From Corella eumyota (Eukaryota > Chordata > Ascidiacea > Phlebobranchia > Corellidae): a stretch of 64,000 bases of DNA. The stretch is taken from assembly GCA_963082875.1 (NCBI GenBank), contig OY720101.1:14841671-14905670 (forward strand), written 5' to 3'. The notes under the pieces are model-generated. The model was not told the origin of the DNA and made no database searches. It saw nothing but the letters and a program-made list of their open reading frames with translations. Each line of letters opens with the position of its first letter. The first letter of the stretch is position 1. The position numbers and the translations under genes were made by a program. Below are positions 1 through 11,000 of the stretch, in pieces.

Positions 1-2147
1 TTGTAATAACATCCTCCGATACCCCGATATATATTTGACATTTTATTTGGCCATTCTGAAAGTAAGTTTTTATCAATCTTTAAATGTTTTAATAAAGTTG
101 AAAATGCAACTACTGGTTTGTTCAGTTTAAATTGTGAAAGGCCACATTTTTCAAGTATTACAAGCTGTGATCCAATATCCTGGTTTGGTATTGGAAATTG
201 TTGAATAAATGGTTGAGACATTGTTTCTACTTGCTTGTATTCTTTTAATACAAAGAGACATTCCATTGTTAATTTAAAATACCCAAGATATGCCACATGT
301 CCAGGTTGAATATGAGGTCTTATTTGTTTAAGCAACTTTAATGCAACTTTAAAGTTTTCTTCACAAAAATAAGCATCAGAAACAAAAAATTTAATTAAAA
401 GTCCATGGTTGTCATTTTTTAACCAGTTTAAAGATTTTCTTTTCTCCCATTCTGATATAATTTGTTTGTTTTGATGTAACATGTATAAACTCAACCAATA
501 TTCTAAATTTAAAGGTTGTTGATCCAGAGTTGGGATTTTATATAAAAACTTGTTTTTTTCTTGTCCTTTTTGAATACATTTTAATGTATTTAAATTTATT
601 ATAATTTCAAAATATCTCACAAGACTTGCTGCTCCAACAGCTAGAATTAATTCTTGAGCAGGATTGTAATCTAAACCTTGAAAAGTTTTTCCTTTATCGA
701 TATAATCATCTTGACCTTGTTTTTTTTTATAAAGTTTTAGTCTAACTTCACAAGCAACAGACAGTGCATACTTGAGATATTGAGAAGTCCTTGAATCAAT
801 TATTTCTTGGTTTTTTAACTCATTTATTGCTTTAAATCCAGTGGAAAAAACTTTGTGATAGTCACAAATAATTGTCAAGAATAATGAAATTGTTCGGTAC
901 AGAATTTGTTTGATGTTAAACTTTTGATTGTTTATGCCTAATGCATAAGTATATGACCCAAAATCTATTTTATTTAACTCTTGAACTAAATCTGATTTGG
1001 TTTTAGAAAAATCTTTTGTTTCAAGTTTTTGTTTAACCAGATCACAATATTGCTTGTAAATTTCTTCATCTCCATAAACAAAACATGTTTGTTTCAACAC
1101 ATCAGCTAAGTGATAACCATTTTTTAAATTCACATCAGAGTCAAGATACTTGATCATTTCACTGACAGATTGAATTAGTTCTGTTGACCATGGCTTGTTT
1201 GTGGTACCTTCTTGTCTTCCTAATGGAAACTTGCAAGCATGTGGCATCATACCATCGAACGAAATTCCTCGTTTTGTAAAACTGTCAAAGAACCAGTCAC
1301 CATTATTTTCAGAGGTAAAATCATTTAAAGATGGAATTGCAACACTTGGAATAATAGTTTCTCCCAAATTCATGATAATAAAATGAAAAATTACAGAAAA
1401 CCATCTAAAATATTCCAGAGTGTTGTTATCCACTTTCTTGTTGTCATCCAGCAAAATAATGTGCTCAAAATCAGAGTAAGGAGTTATTTCTTTTCGTGCA
1501 AGAGACCCCATTCCAGCTATGGCAAATTTACATGGAGGTTTTCCCATGATTTCTTTACATTTTTCAGCAATAAATTGCATAATAGAAGTGTATTGACTGG
1601 CTATATCATCTTGTATAGCACAAACTGTTTGTATTTTAGCACATTCTAGTTGTTTTAATTTTGCTTCTGATATCTCATAAGGAATATGTTCTAACTGCAA
1701 CAATTTATTTTCAGTATTTTCTCTCAGTTTTTTAACTTTTTCAGCAACTTTTGCAGAAATATTTGTTAAATTTGCCAAAGGTTGATCTGCTTTTGATATT
1801 TTAAGCAAATGTGAGCAAAGATTATCTAGATCTTTTTTAATTGTTTCAACATTTAAAGAATTTCTTACTATAGCTGAATTTAAAAGTGCACAACTTCTTA
1901 TCAAGCTCAATTTATTAGGACTTCTCTCCTTATAAAGCAACCCCATTTTGTGAAGAACTTTTGCTGATTCTTGTGGTTTATTTTCCTTCCACTTTCCATC
2001 TTGTGTTTCTACACAAAGTTGTTTTAACTCAGCAGCAAGTTTGGTTAACTTTATATCAAACAAGGATTTAAAAACAACAACTTGTGTTTCTTTACAGAAT
2101 TCTTTAAATTCAGCAGCAAGCTTATTTTCCTTTTCTTTAAACTCCAT
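1..2147 (-). CDS. GlnD/DUF294-like nucleotidyltransferase-TPR protein, copy A (C-terminus beyond window)
   Basis: The reading frame runs from an ATG at 2147 down to base 1 with no stop that I could find, about 715 codons. Comparison with copy B suggests that some 70 C-terminal residues lie left of the window. The nucleotidyltransferase signature GMGSLARKEITPYSDFE is intact, with its acidic pair near residues 226 and 228. GlnD-type uridylyltransferases use the same G-S...R-x-E...PYSD-x-[DE] pattern to bind metal and nucleotide. The C-terminal third resembles TPR helices. Copy A alone has about 27 extra N-terminal residues, because the segment KLAAE...KETQ is present twice in tandem. There are no introns. 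It diverges head-to-head from a CBL relic. The substrate is unknown; animal members are annotated only by domain. The catalytic fold call is fairly sure, the function is not known. Confidence 0.8.
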   Translation of the reverse strand, partial: MEFKEKENKLAAEFKEFCKETQVVVFKSLFDIKLTKLAAELKQLCVETQDGKWKENKPQESAKVLHKMGLLYKERSPNKLSLIRSCALLNSAIVRNSLNVETIKKDLDNLCSHLLKISKADQPLANLTNISAKVAEKVKKLRENTENKLLQLEHIPYEISEAKLKQLECAKIQTVCAIQDDIASQYTSIMQFIAEKCKEIMGKPPCKFAIAGMGSLARKEITPYSDFEHIILLDDNKKVDNNTLEYFRWFSVIFHFIIMNLGETIIPSVAIPSLNDFTSENNGDWFFDSFTKRGISFDGMMPHACKFPLGRQEGTTNKPWSTELIQSVSEMIKYLDSDVNLKNGYHLADVLKQTCFVYGDEEIYKQYCDLVKQKLETKDFSKTKSDLVQELNKIDFGSYTYALGINNQKFNIKQILYRTISLFLTIICDYHKVFSTGFKAINELKNQEIIDSRTSQYLKYALSVACEVRLKLYKKKQGQDDYIDKGKTFQGLDYNPAQELILAVGAASLVRYFEIIINLNTLKCIQKGQEKNKFLYKIPTLDQQPLNLEYWLSLYMLHQNKQIISEWEKRKSLNWLKNDNHGLLIKFFVSDAYFCEENFKVALKLLKQIRPHIQPGHVAYLGYFKLTMECLFVLKEYKQVETMSQPFIQQFPIPNQDIGSQLVILEKCGLSQFKLNKPVVAFSTLLKHLKIDKNLLSEWPNKMSNIYRGIGGCYY

Positions 2148-2499
2148 TTTTAGTCAAGTTCTTATTATTTTATTCAAACGTAAATTATTGCCCTACTGCC
2201 ACAGTATTAAACTTTAAATAATAACTATTAAAATAATATTGTGAAATAACTTGGTCACGAGGTTGTTTGCTAAGTAAACATTTAATGACAAATATAAATT
2301 CTTTGTTCACAATATTTACTCATAAAACATTAAAATACTAAACCTATGTTGCCTGAATCTAATAACTTTAAATATTATTTATTTTTAGATTTTGATTTCT
2401 TATTTTTGGGGTAATTTAAATGAAAAAATATAGCAATTTATTTTCGCAAAATATTAAACAACTAATTTTTAGTTCAAATTTTTTTTACTTTCTGAAGGT
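2148..2499. other. divergent intergenic spacer, unit 1
   Basis: This AT-rich spacer separates the start of copy A (leftward) from the CBL relic (rightward). It is closely similar to 16317-16654 in unit 2, including the stretch AACTTGGTCACGAGGTTG, so it was duplicated with the genes. It must hold the promoter of copy A, but I recognise no TATA box or other specific element. Confidence 0.5.
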
Positions 2500-3900
2500 T
2501 GACCTATGTACCCTTCAACACTCCATGTGAAAACCAACAATGAGGAAGAACACATCCATGTCTCACAGGAATAATACAAGCTTTATTGCGAGATCAACGT
2601 TCCAATTTTGTAAGATCTGTGCCGAGAACGACAAGGATGTGAAAATCGAACCTTGTGGCCATCTTATTTGTAAATCTTGAGTCATGGCAGGTGATCTGAT
2701 GTTTATTACTTTTTTAAATACAACTTTAAGCAACATTATTGTGGAGAGCTGTGTTTATAAATTACTTCTTATTAAATTCAGTAAATGTGGTCGTGTTATT
2801 TTTTAAATCATAATTTTTGTCACATAAATTGTTGCTGTAAATGATTATTTTATTTATATTTACTTAAAACATAAGTGGTCAATATTTAAACCATATTATG
2901 TTAATTGTTTTTGTAAATCGTGTTTGCCATAAAATGAATTACAAAATTGTTTTAAAGCGAACATTATGCAGGAACAACTCTCACTTTCCAATCCATGGTG
3001 CAGATGTGAGAACTTAAAAGATGGAGAAGACAACTGGGTGGGTTTTTTTTCAGAACCCAATTCTACTTTCATTGTCCCAGTCCCAAGTTAGTTTAAAACT
3101 TTATTGATTTGGTGATGTTGACTTTTAACCTGCTACTTCTTGGACTTATTAGGAGGAACAACTGTTAAGGCTGAGATTGTTTTAACAAAGCAGCATTGAG
3201 AATTAAACCATGAAACTAATAGTTTTATTCACATATAATGCAACATGGTGGCCATGGGATTCAAACCCAGAACCTCAGGTCTAATAAAAGATGATATTCA
3301 AAATACAAACCAACCAATTTTTTATTGTTTTAGATCCAAAATTGAGATGAAAAAGCAAAGATGAGGAAGAAGATTTGTTTGGTGAAGTTGGGAGATCAAT
3401 CACTGGAACTAATAATGTAAGTACAAGTGTTTAAAAATATCATCAAAAGTTTATAAAACCTAATTGTTCCAGGCCCATCTTGGTTCCACTTTTACTACCT
3501 CCCCAAGCAAATTCCACACCCCCCTGAGCACCTCATTGGCCCCCCTGGTTGTCCAACCTTCTTCTAAAATGCCCCAAACACAAGCCCAACTCTCCACCCC
3601 AAGGTCACCTTCAATCTTGTTTGGTGGAGGTCATTCACTAGGAGGCAGTTTAAGGTAGGTTTTGTCAGTGTTAGAAATTGTGCTTTGAATTAAGAATAAA
3701 TAATCAACTTTTTGTTTAGAGTGGTAGGGGAGGCCAAGTCCCCCCCAGACCCCCTGCTGTTTTTTTGATGACCCCACAATTATTTCAGTCCTTGCCTCTG
3801 ACCACCAAGGATTTATGAGAACCCCAAGTGCCCCAGTTACCCCCAAGAATGGGTAAACCAGACCCCATCGGAAGTCCCCTATCTACTGTAGCATTTACAC
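2500..3900 (+). pseudogene. CBL: CBL E3 ubiquitin ligase fragment, relic 1 (RING and C-terminal exons)
   Basis: Exon-like blocks in CBL order are visible. About 2500-2691 encodes the linker/RING start: HIHVSQE, then [20 protein letters not shown], nearly identical to vertebrate CBL. About 2972-3090 keeps CRCE from the second half of the RING. About 3333-3419 encodes an acidic DEEEDLFGE segment. 3474-3655 encodes AHLGSTF..., like the CBL C-terminal LGSTF motif, and 3719-3900 is Pro-rich. It cannot make CBL: there is no kinase-binding domain, the frame shifts between ELYCEI and TFQFCKIC, a RING cysteine codon is TGA, and another stop lies at HVSQE-stop. Intron positions are kept, so it is a DNA-level duplicate and not a retrocopy. 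Compared with relic 2 it lacks several middle exons. Confidence 0.8.
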
Positions 3901-4088
3901 AAATATATATTTTCATATATTTGCTACAAATCGAGGAATGGTGGTTTCATTTTTGTAAATATTATTTTGTTTTTATCTTTGATTATCCAGTTTTTAATTT
4001 TAGTTCTTATTTAAATTTGTTGAATCATGACAATTTGTTATAATAAGAACTTGGTTTTTACATCACTTTAGTTCTAGATATAATAAGT

Positions 4089-4568
4089 GGTATAATTTAA
4101 AAATGTATTTATTTTAATGATGTATATTTCTCAGTGTGTTTAATTTCATTAAAATTAACAACTTTACCCAAACTGGTTTATGTGCAAGTGCAATAAACTT
4201 TAATTTCTTGTAAATTCCAATATTTAACCAAGCTAAGTAATCCTCTATTTCTTGTTTTTCACTTTTTCCGTCCTATTTCATTTACTGCTTTTATTTTTTG
4301 TGTGAAGTACAAAATACCAAGTAGAAATGTGATAACAGAATATTTGAGTTTATTTAACAACTTGCAAGATTGTTTAAAACTTTTATTTTTGGAATTGTTT
4401 TTAACTTTGGTTGAGTTTTGTTTATTAAATTAAAAAAATATAATTTTAAGGTTTTACGTAACAAAAATTACAATAAAAATATCAGTTTCAATTTTAAACA
4501 ATATTTTAACTTAAAGCTTATATTACATTTAAGATTAAAGCTTAAAGTCGACCATCTCACATCGAGGA
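4089..4568. repeat. ~480-bp direct repeat, left copy (CBL 3' flank)
   Basis: Nearly identical to 13283-13772. It starts around TATAATTTAAAAATGTATTT and ends at AGTCGACCATCTCACATCGA. It holds an AATAAA at 4192-4197 and follows the CBL relic, so it is probably the old CBL 3' untranslated or flanking region. The acyltransferase gene lies between the two copies. Confidence 0.85.
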
Positions 4569-5023
4569 AGCAATTGGTGATTCTCATAGCAATATAATTA
4601 AGTAGAAATTCAATAAGTTTGTATTACTTCCGTTATTTGAACTGAATTGCCTAGTTTAGGTATCGTACACGTCAACAAACCACATGGCATAAACATAAAA
4701 TGCTTGAACATTTGCTAATTTGTTGTATGTCAATATTTATATTGGACCACAATTGTCGATCTTATGACACATAATCACCTGATTGTTGGGTAAACAAAAT
4801 ACGATATGAAACAACGGGTAAACTTTTATTATGCAGATTTTCAATAAAATAGATATTAGTTTTACCAACGTATTGCACAATGTATAATAGTTTTTGTAAA
4901 ACGTAAGCTGGTAAGATTGAATATTTGAGCGTAAAAATTGTAGTTTTAAAAATTAAGGTTTTATATTATTAAGATTAAGACACTAATTGTTATATTTGTT
5001 ATAGTTTTTGTATTGTACCAAAC
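4569..5023. promoter_or_regulatory. upstream region of the acyltransferase gene
   Basis: About 450 bp of single-copy AT-rich sequence between the left direct repeat and the first ATG of the acyltransferase gene. It should contain the promoter, but I see no element that can be named with confidence. Confidence 0.3.
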
Positions 5024-8000
5024 ATGATGTTTGTTAAAAATATTTTTCTAAGTATTTTGATAAGTTCAGTCTTGATTATTATTGTACAAAGTAACAATGA
5101 TGAAGGCTTCAATTATCTCAAAGCAACCAAACCAGAAATTGCAAACGGAATTTCTGGTTTAATCAACGAAATTCGCTCAACTAATGCTCTTGGTTTCATT
5201 CAAGTAATGAACAAGTAAGTTAAATTTAAGTTGTTCAGTAGATAATATAAATTACTTAACTGTTAAGAGATAGGGTTGCCTTAAGCCGTATGTAATCATA
5301 TATTAAAATTTGATATTTTTTGTAAAAGTCTAGAACAAATTTGTAATTCTTTATCTACATTTTGGTTCATTTAACATGACAATGATTAAAAAAGTAATTC
5401 TCTTAAATTGCAAGTAATTTGTATTTAGTTTTCTACAGCGTCAGATTTTTAACTTTTGTGTTTTATTGTAATTCGACATAGTTGCGAATATCTTTACGTG
5501 ATTGTTTTTTAGATTAAAACTATTATGTTTGTAAACAAACATAATCACGAGGTTGTTTATTGTGGAAAATGTAGAGAGTGCAATAAATAAATAAGCGTTT
5601 AAAATTTAGGCGCTTTGTTAATTTAACGCATTTTAAGTAGCGGACAACATAGTTAACTATATCAAATACCAATAGGGTTACAATAGGCAAGTCAGCAAAT
5701 ATTATTTTAGCTGTAAAATCGACCTTCTCCTATTTAGATATAATAAATATAAAAAAACGGACGACTAAAACATCGTAAAGCTGGTCTGGATTAAAAAAAG
5801 ATTTTAATAGCTCATAAACTTATATTTCATACAACGTAAGATATTTAAATACACAAAAAACGTATTTTGTTTTAGAACTTTGAACCAAATTGAAACTGAT
5901 CACTTTGACGATGCCACTGAAATTGGAACCGACTTAAGACTTTGTATCCGAGATTTTAAAAAGGTTCTTTTCGATGCTAACCGTGGCGAATTTTATGCGC
6001 TTCGTCGTGAGTACTTACTTTTACATTAAAATTATTCATAAAAACATAAAAAATTGGTCATTTTTCAACTATTAATGCCATGTCATTTATTATTAAGTCA
6101 AGTGTTTTTAGATTGCACATAAATGTCTCATGTCATCTTAATGCATTTTTTACTTTACAACATCAATTATTTTGTAACTGTTTAAATTACAAGTAATTAT
6201 TCGTATATGTTTCCACTTAAATTTTAAATTTGCGTTCCCAGAGCTTAAACTATTATATTCTAGTCAGTTTTGAATTTAATTTCTATTTTCCTTAGTGTTG
6301 GATGCATGGGGTGTACCTGAAAGTGGAATGTTGGAAGGAAACGTAAGATGGCATGGCAACTTCTACGAGTGTGTTGACGTCAGCAGTGACGAAATTAATG
6401 GAAAATGGTGCAACTCTCACTTGATGTACAGATATCTGGTAAATTTTTAACATTAAATTTTTTTTTTGTGATGTTGAAAGAAATATTTTTTAGTCACTTG
6501 GTAACTTCATTTGCGTCTTGTAGTTAAAACATAAAACTCTACCACTTACGGTCCTAGGTTTGAGACTCACTCTTTGTACATTGAAGCGACCTTGGAGCAC
6601 TTTAAGCGGTACAAGCTCCTGCTGTGTTAAAAAACAATTAATTAATTAATTATTGGGCAACTTTTAAAAATAGAAAAAAAGTTAACTTTAAACTGGGTTG
6701 GTAAAACAAATGTTAGTTTATGTTTATACCGTGAAGTTTCCCTTATATGCATAACAATATTTAAATTCTTTGGTTTCAAATTTGATTGGCCTGTTTGATA
6801 TGTTGTAATTTTATGCTTATGTGCTGGTTGGTGGTAGCAAGACTAAAATGGTTGTAAATGCCTTACTTACCTATAACGACAAAGCTAAACTTTTAACCCA
6901 AATAAATTTTAAATAAAGTTTAATAACGTGGCTTAAAAATTAACATTTGTGACCTTTTTATGTGGATCATTATTGTGAAATGTTTTTTGATATTGCAACC
7001 AAGCCCGTTAAATATAACCTTTATGACCTATTTAAACAAAGTGATAATTTTTATTTACCATACAAACATTGGATAACAACCGCCAATGGATGTTAGAATG
7101 ATTTGCTTTAACTTTAAAAAAATGTCATAATGGACAAAATATGCCTAAAAGTTTTTTTTTTGTTGTTTGTTTTATTTAGTTTTGGCCTCCCGCAATTCCA
7201 TCTGAGATCACTTGGGGAACATGCTTTCCATCTGAATGTTCAAACACTGCTATACACATTATATCAGCTGCTTACTTTAGAAACTATTCTTCATCTCTGC
7301 CCCCTCTTATATATGTTGAATGCAAAAATCCTTCTTTTAGTGGGTTGGACACGACAGCTAGTATTGCAATGTAAGATGTTTAAAATTTATTGAGTGGTAG
7401 AACAGTATAAACTTTGTCTATTTCCAACCCATTTTAATTGACTATATTTGTAGTAAGTACTATGTTTTAATAACATATTGTAGTATACTAGTCTTAACAT
7501 TAGACTAAGTTTTTGCTTTAATTTGTTTTTAGCGGTATAACATTGGCTCTATTACTTTTGATTGTTCCAGCAACTGTTAGGGATGTATTAGTTCGTAATA
7601 AGCTAATACAACAAAAGAATCCTAAATTCCCAGGTAAAATGTTACCTTAATTAATATATTCATTATGCTGTAAATTCATTGTCGAGAATACTAAGTTGGG
7701 GTACAAGTATTTGTTGCGTCAATCTTAGGTCCCAAGTTTGGTTCCCACTGTCCTAATGTCTTAAAAAATGGTATAAAACCAACATTTGCTTCTGCCAAAT
7801 TAAAAAAACAATTAACCGACTGTAAAGCAAGCAATTGCTTACTTTAAATCTAAATTCTAAAGATAACTTCAGACTAGGTTGGAATATTGATCATTTCTTA
7901 TAACTTATCTGTAAATGTAGACCGTAATGTCAAGAATAAATGTAAATCTTATAAATTAGACGGGGAATTTTTTTTTGTGTATATTTGATGTGGGATATCA

Positions 8001-11000
8001 AATGCGCGACTTAAACATAGAGTAACATCAGTTACTCCGACCCAGTCTCGAGTTACCTGTGGCAGTTTGGGATATTATAGATTATAATTGCTCATAATTA
8101 TGCTGCTGATTAAGTGCTGGCTCAGCAGGAGTTGATACCGTTTATAGGACCTTACTCAAGGGCGCTACAGCATGAGAGCAGTGGGGATTGAACTCACAAC
8201 CTCATTTGTGGTGTAGCAAATGTTCTTACCACTACACCACGCTGCCGGTACTAATTAAAGGATTCTTATAAAAGAAACGACAAAACTTAATATTTTTGTT
8301 CCAGTGAAAATGTTGATGTGTTTCTCTGTTCGAACTAACATTAACGTCCTCAAAATCGAAAGAAAAAAGGGAAGTTTGCAAGTCCTGGATGGAATGCGCT
8401 TTCTTAGCACAACTTGGATTATTTTATATCATTGTTATTGGACAAGTCTGTCTGCTTTAAGTAAGTATATACATATGTAATATCAAGCAATTTAAAATGC
8501 ATTTCTTTTCATTTTATTTAGATTTAAAAATAATAACTCTCCTGAAAACGTTTAATAAAAAAAGTAAAGTTTGAAAAAATTGTTTTAACATTTTAAAAAG
8601 CACTTTTTTTAATTTTATTTAGATTTAAAAGTATAACTTTATTAAAAACGTTTGATTTAAAAAAATAAAAGTAAACTGTGAAATATGCGTTTGTTTTTCA
8701 CTAACACTTATTTATTTCTTTAGATAACGGCGTTTATTTTAACCGATATATTAACGAAAACTTGGGATTTTTTATTCCCACCATCACTGGAGCGATTGCT
8801 GTTGATACCTTCTTCTTTCTTGGTGGATTACTTGTGACATATCTTGGTATGAAACAAATAACAAGAAACAAAGGATACATAAACGTTCCAAAGCTGTATT
8901 TGCATCGTTATATGAGGTATAGATAGCGGTAAATCTTTATTTACTTACTAGACACGGTTTACCGAACGCATAAAGAAATTGCTTGATGCAATTGTAAAAT
9001 ATTAAATTAATTTTTAGTTTAAAATTTGCTGTAGTTGTCTTTTTTTTGCTGTAGTTGTCTATTTTAAGTAGATTTTGCTGTAAATTTGCTGTAGTTGTCT
9101 AATTTTTTTTGCTGTAGTTGTGTAATTTAAGTAGATTTTGCTGTAAATTTGCTGTAGTTGTCTAATTTTTTTTGCTATAGTTGTCTAATTTAAGTAAATT
9201 TGCTGTAGTTATCAAATTTTTTTTTGCTGTAGTTGTCTAATTTAAGTAGATTTTGCTGTAAATTTGCTGTAGTTGTCTAATTTTTTTCTTCTGCTGTAGA
9301 TGTCTAATTTAAGTAGATTTTGCTGTAAATTTGCTGTAGTTGTCAAAATTTTTTTCTTTCTGCTGTAGTTGTGTAATTTAAGTAGATTTTGCTGTAAATT
9401 TGCTGTAGTTGTCAAAATTTTTTTCTTTCTGCTGTAGTTGTGTAATTTAAGTAGATTTTGCTGTAAATTTGCTGTAGTTGTCTAATTTAAGTAGATCATA
9501 TGATCAAAAGGAATACAATTACTTCAAAATTTGCACATTAGTCTTAATGTATATTTATTTTTATTTTAGATTAACACCAGCTTATGCTTACGTTATTCTG
9601 GCAATCGTTGGGTTTTTTAAGTACATGGGTTCTGGACCTTATTGGGAGAACACTACAGAAATGACAGAGGGAAGTTGTCGGGAGACTTGGTGGGCAGCTC
9701 TTACTTATATCAGCAACATTTATCCAATTGGAAATGGGGTAAAAAAACTTTTCTCGGTTTTAGTAACTTGAAATATTATAGATTATAATTGCACGATAGT
9801 TAAACTGCCGATTATGTTTTGGCTTAGCAGAAGTTGGCGTTTATAGGGCCTTACTGAAGGGCACTACAACATAAGAGCAGTAGGGATTGAACCCATGACC
9901 TCATGTGGTGAAGCCGGGTGTTTTGATTACCATACATCGCTGCCAGTTAAAGTTAAAGATATAAATAAAATTTAGGACATTTAAAAAAAAATATGGTTAA
10001 TATTTGAACCTAACATATAGCAGCTGCAGTTGTAATTAAAGACCTTGGCTATAGAAATGAAATACTTTCTAAAGTTCTAATTCCTTTTGTTTTATGCAAA
10101 CACTTCCGTTTCTTTTGCAGTGTGTTGGCTGGTGCTGGTACTTGGCTGCGGACATGCAACTTTATCTGACAACTCCATTCTTTATCTGGCTGCTATATAA
10201 GTAATTTTATAACACTTATTTATGATAAGTTAATACTATTTAACATTACTTTAAAAGGTAGATTATATTAACATATGTGGGTTTTTATTTAACAAATTCT
10301 TTAAAATGTGACTGATTTGGTCCATACTTTAAAATATTTAACTCAACTCTTAAATATCGGTATTATCGTACAAGTTAACATGTCCTATATATTTAAAATG
10401 TAAAAACCTAAAGCTTTATTATCTTTAAACATTTTTGAAGACATTTCAACGTAGTACCAAATAGATTAAAATTTCACCGATAACCTTTTTGTACCGCATA
10501 AAGTCGATTTTTGTTTTAAATTGTCGTCGTGTTGTTGCAGAAATTGGAAGGTTGGTGTTGCTGTCCTAAGCTTTTTTATAGCTGGTAGCATCACTTGTAT
10601 CGGAGTAATGAGCGGTTTGGGTAAGCACCAGCCCACCACTCTATATCTTTTACAACGGCAATCTTAGTAAGAATTTTACGTTTTTTATATGTTAAAAAGA
10701 AAATAGATCACTTGCAGTTTATGGTTCTCAGAAAAACTTTCTGCGGTTCTCAGTAATTCTTTTTCGTTCTTTATGGGACTGCCTGGTTCTCCCCTTGTAC
10801 TTTACTGCCCTACCTTATTTTATCCCTTACCTACTGGCCTAGCTAATTCTCTCTCTTTTGTACTCTACAGTTCTAGCTAATTCTCTTTTGTATTTAGCGG
10901 TCCTCGTTATTTATTTCTCGGACTTTACGGTCTTAAGATCTTCCAAGATCCGTTAAGTACAAGTGATCCAAGAAAATGTATAAATTATTTAAACCGTCTT

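Noticed and set aside
1383-1649. 88-codon plus-strand frame, repeated at 15633-15899 and 23261-23527
   Set aside because: It is the antisense shadow of the conserved nucleotidyltransferase core. Its repetition follows from duplication of the sense gene.
2670-2690. TGA at a RING cysteine as a selenocysteine codon
   Set aside because: The frame is also shifted just upstream and the gene lacks its 5' half. I see no SECIS-like stem, so a pseudogene is far simpler.
6486-6650. Further SINE copies (also about 7694-7805)
   Set aside because: Only short, strongly diverged matches such as CTTTAAGCGGTACAAGCTCC remain; too weak to list as features.
7130-7393. 87-codon frame as a separate gene
   Set aside because: It overlaps acyltransferase exon 4 in another frame; the exon frame matches the NRF domain.
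9024-9496. Regular repeats as a CRISPR array
   Set aside because: Units are contiguous and imperfect with no unique spacers, and the genome is eukaryotic.
10640-10980. Pyrimidine-rich, semi-repetitive intron segment as a missing acyltransferase exon
   Set aside because: No frame gives a plausible membrane segment with splice sites. The words TTGTACT and CTAATTCTC recur like decayed simple repeat.
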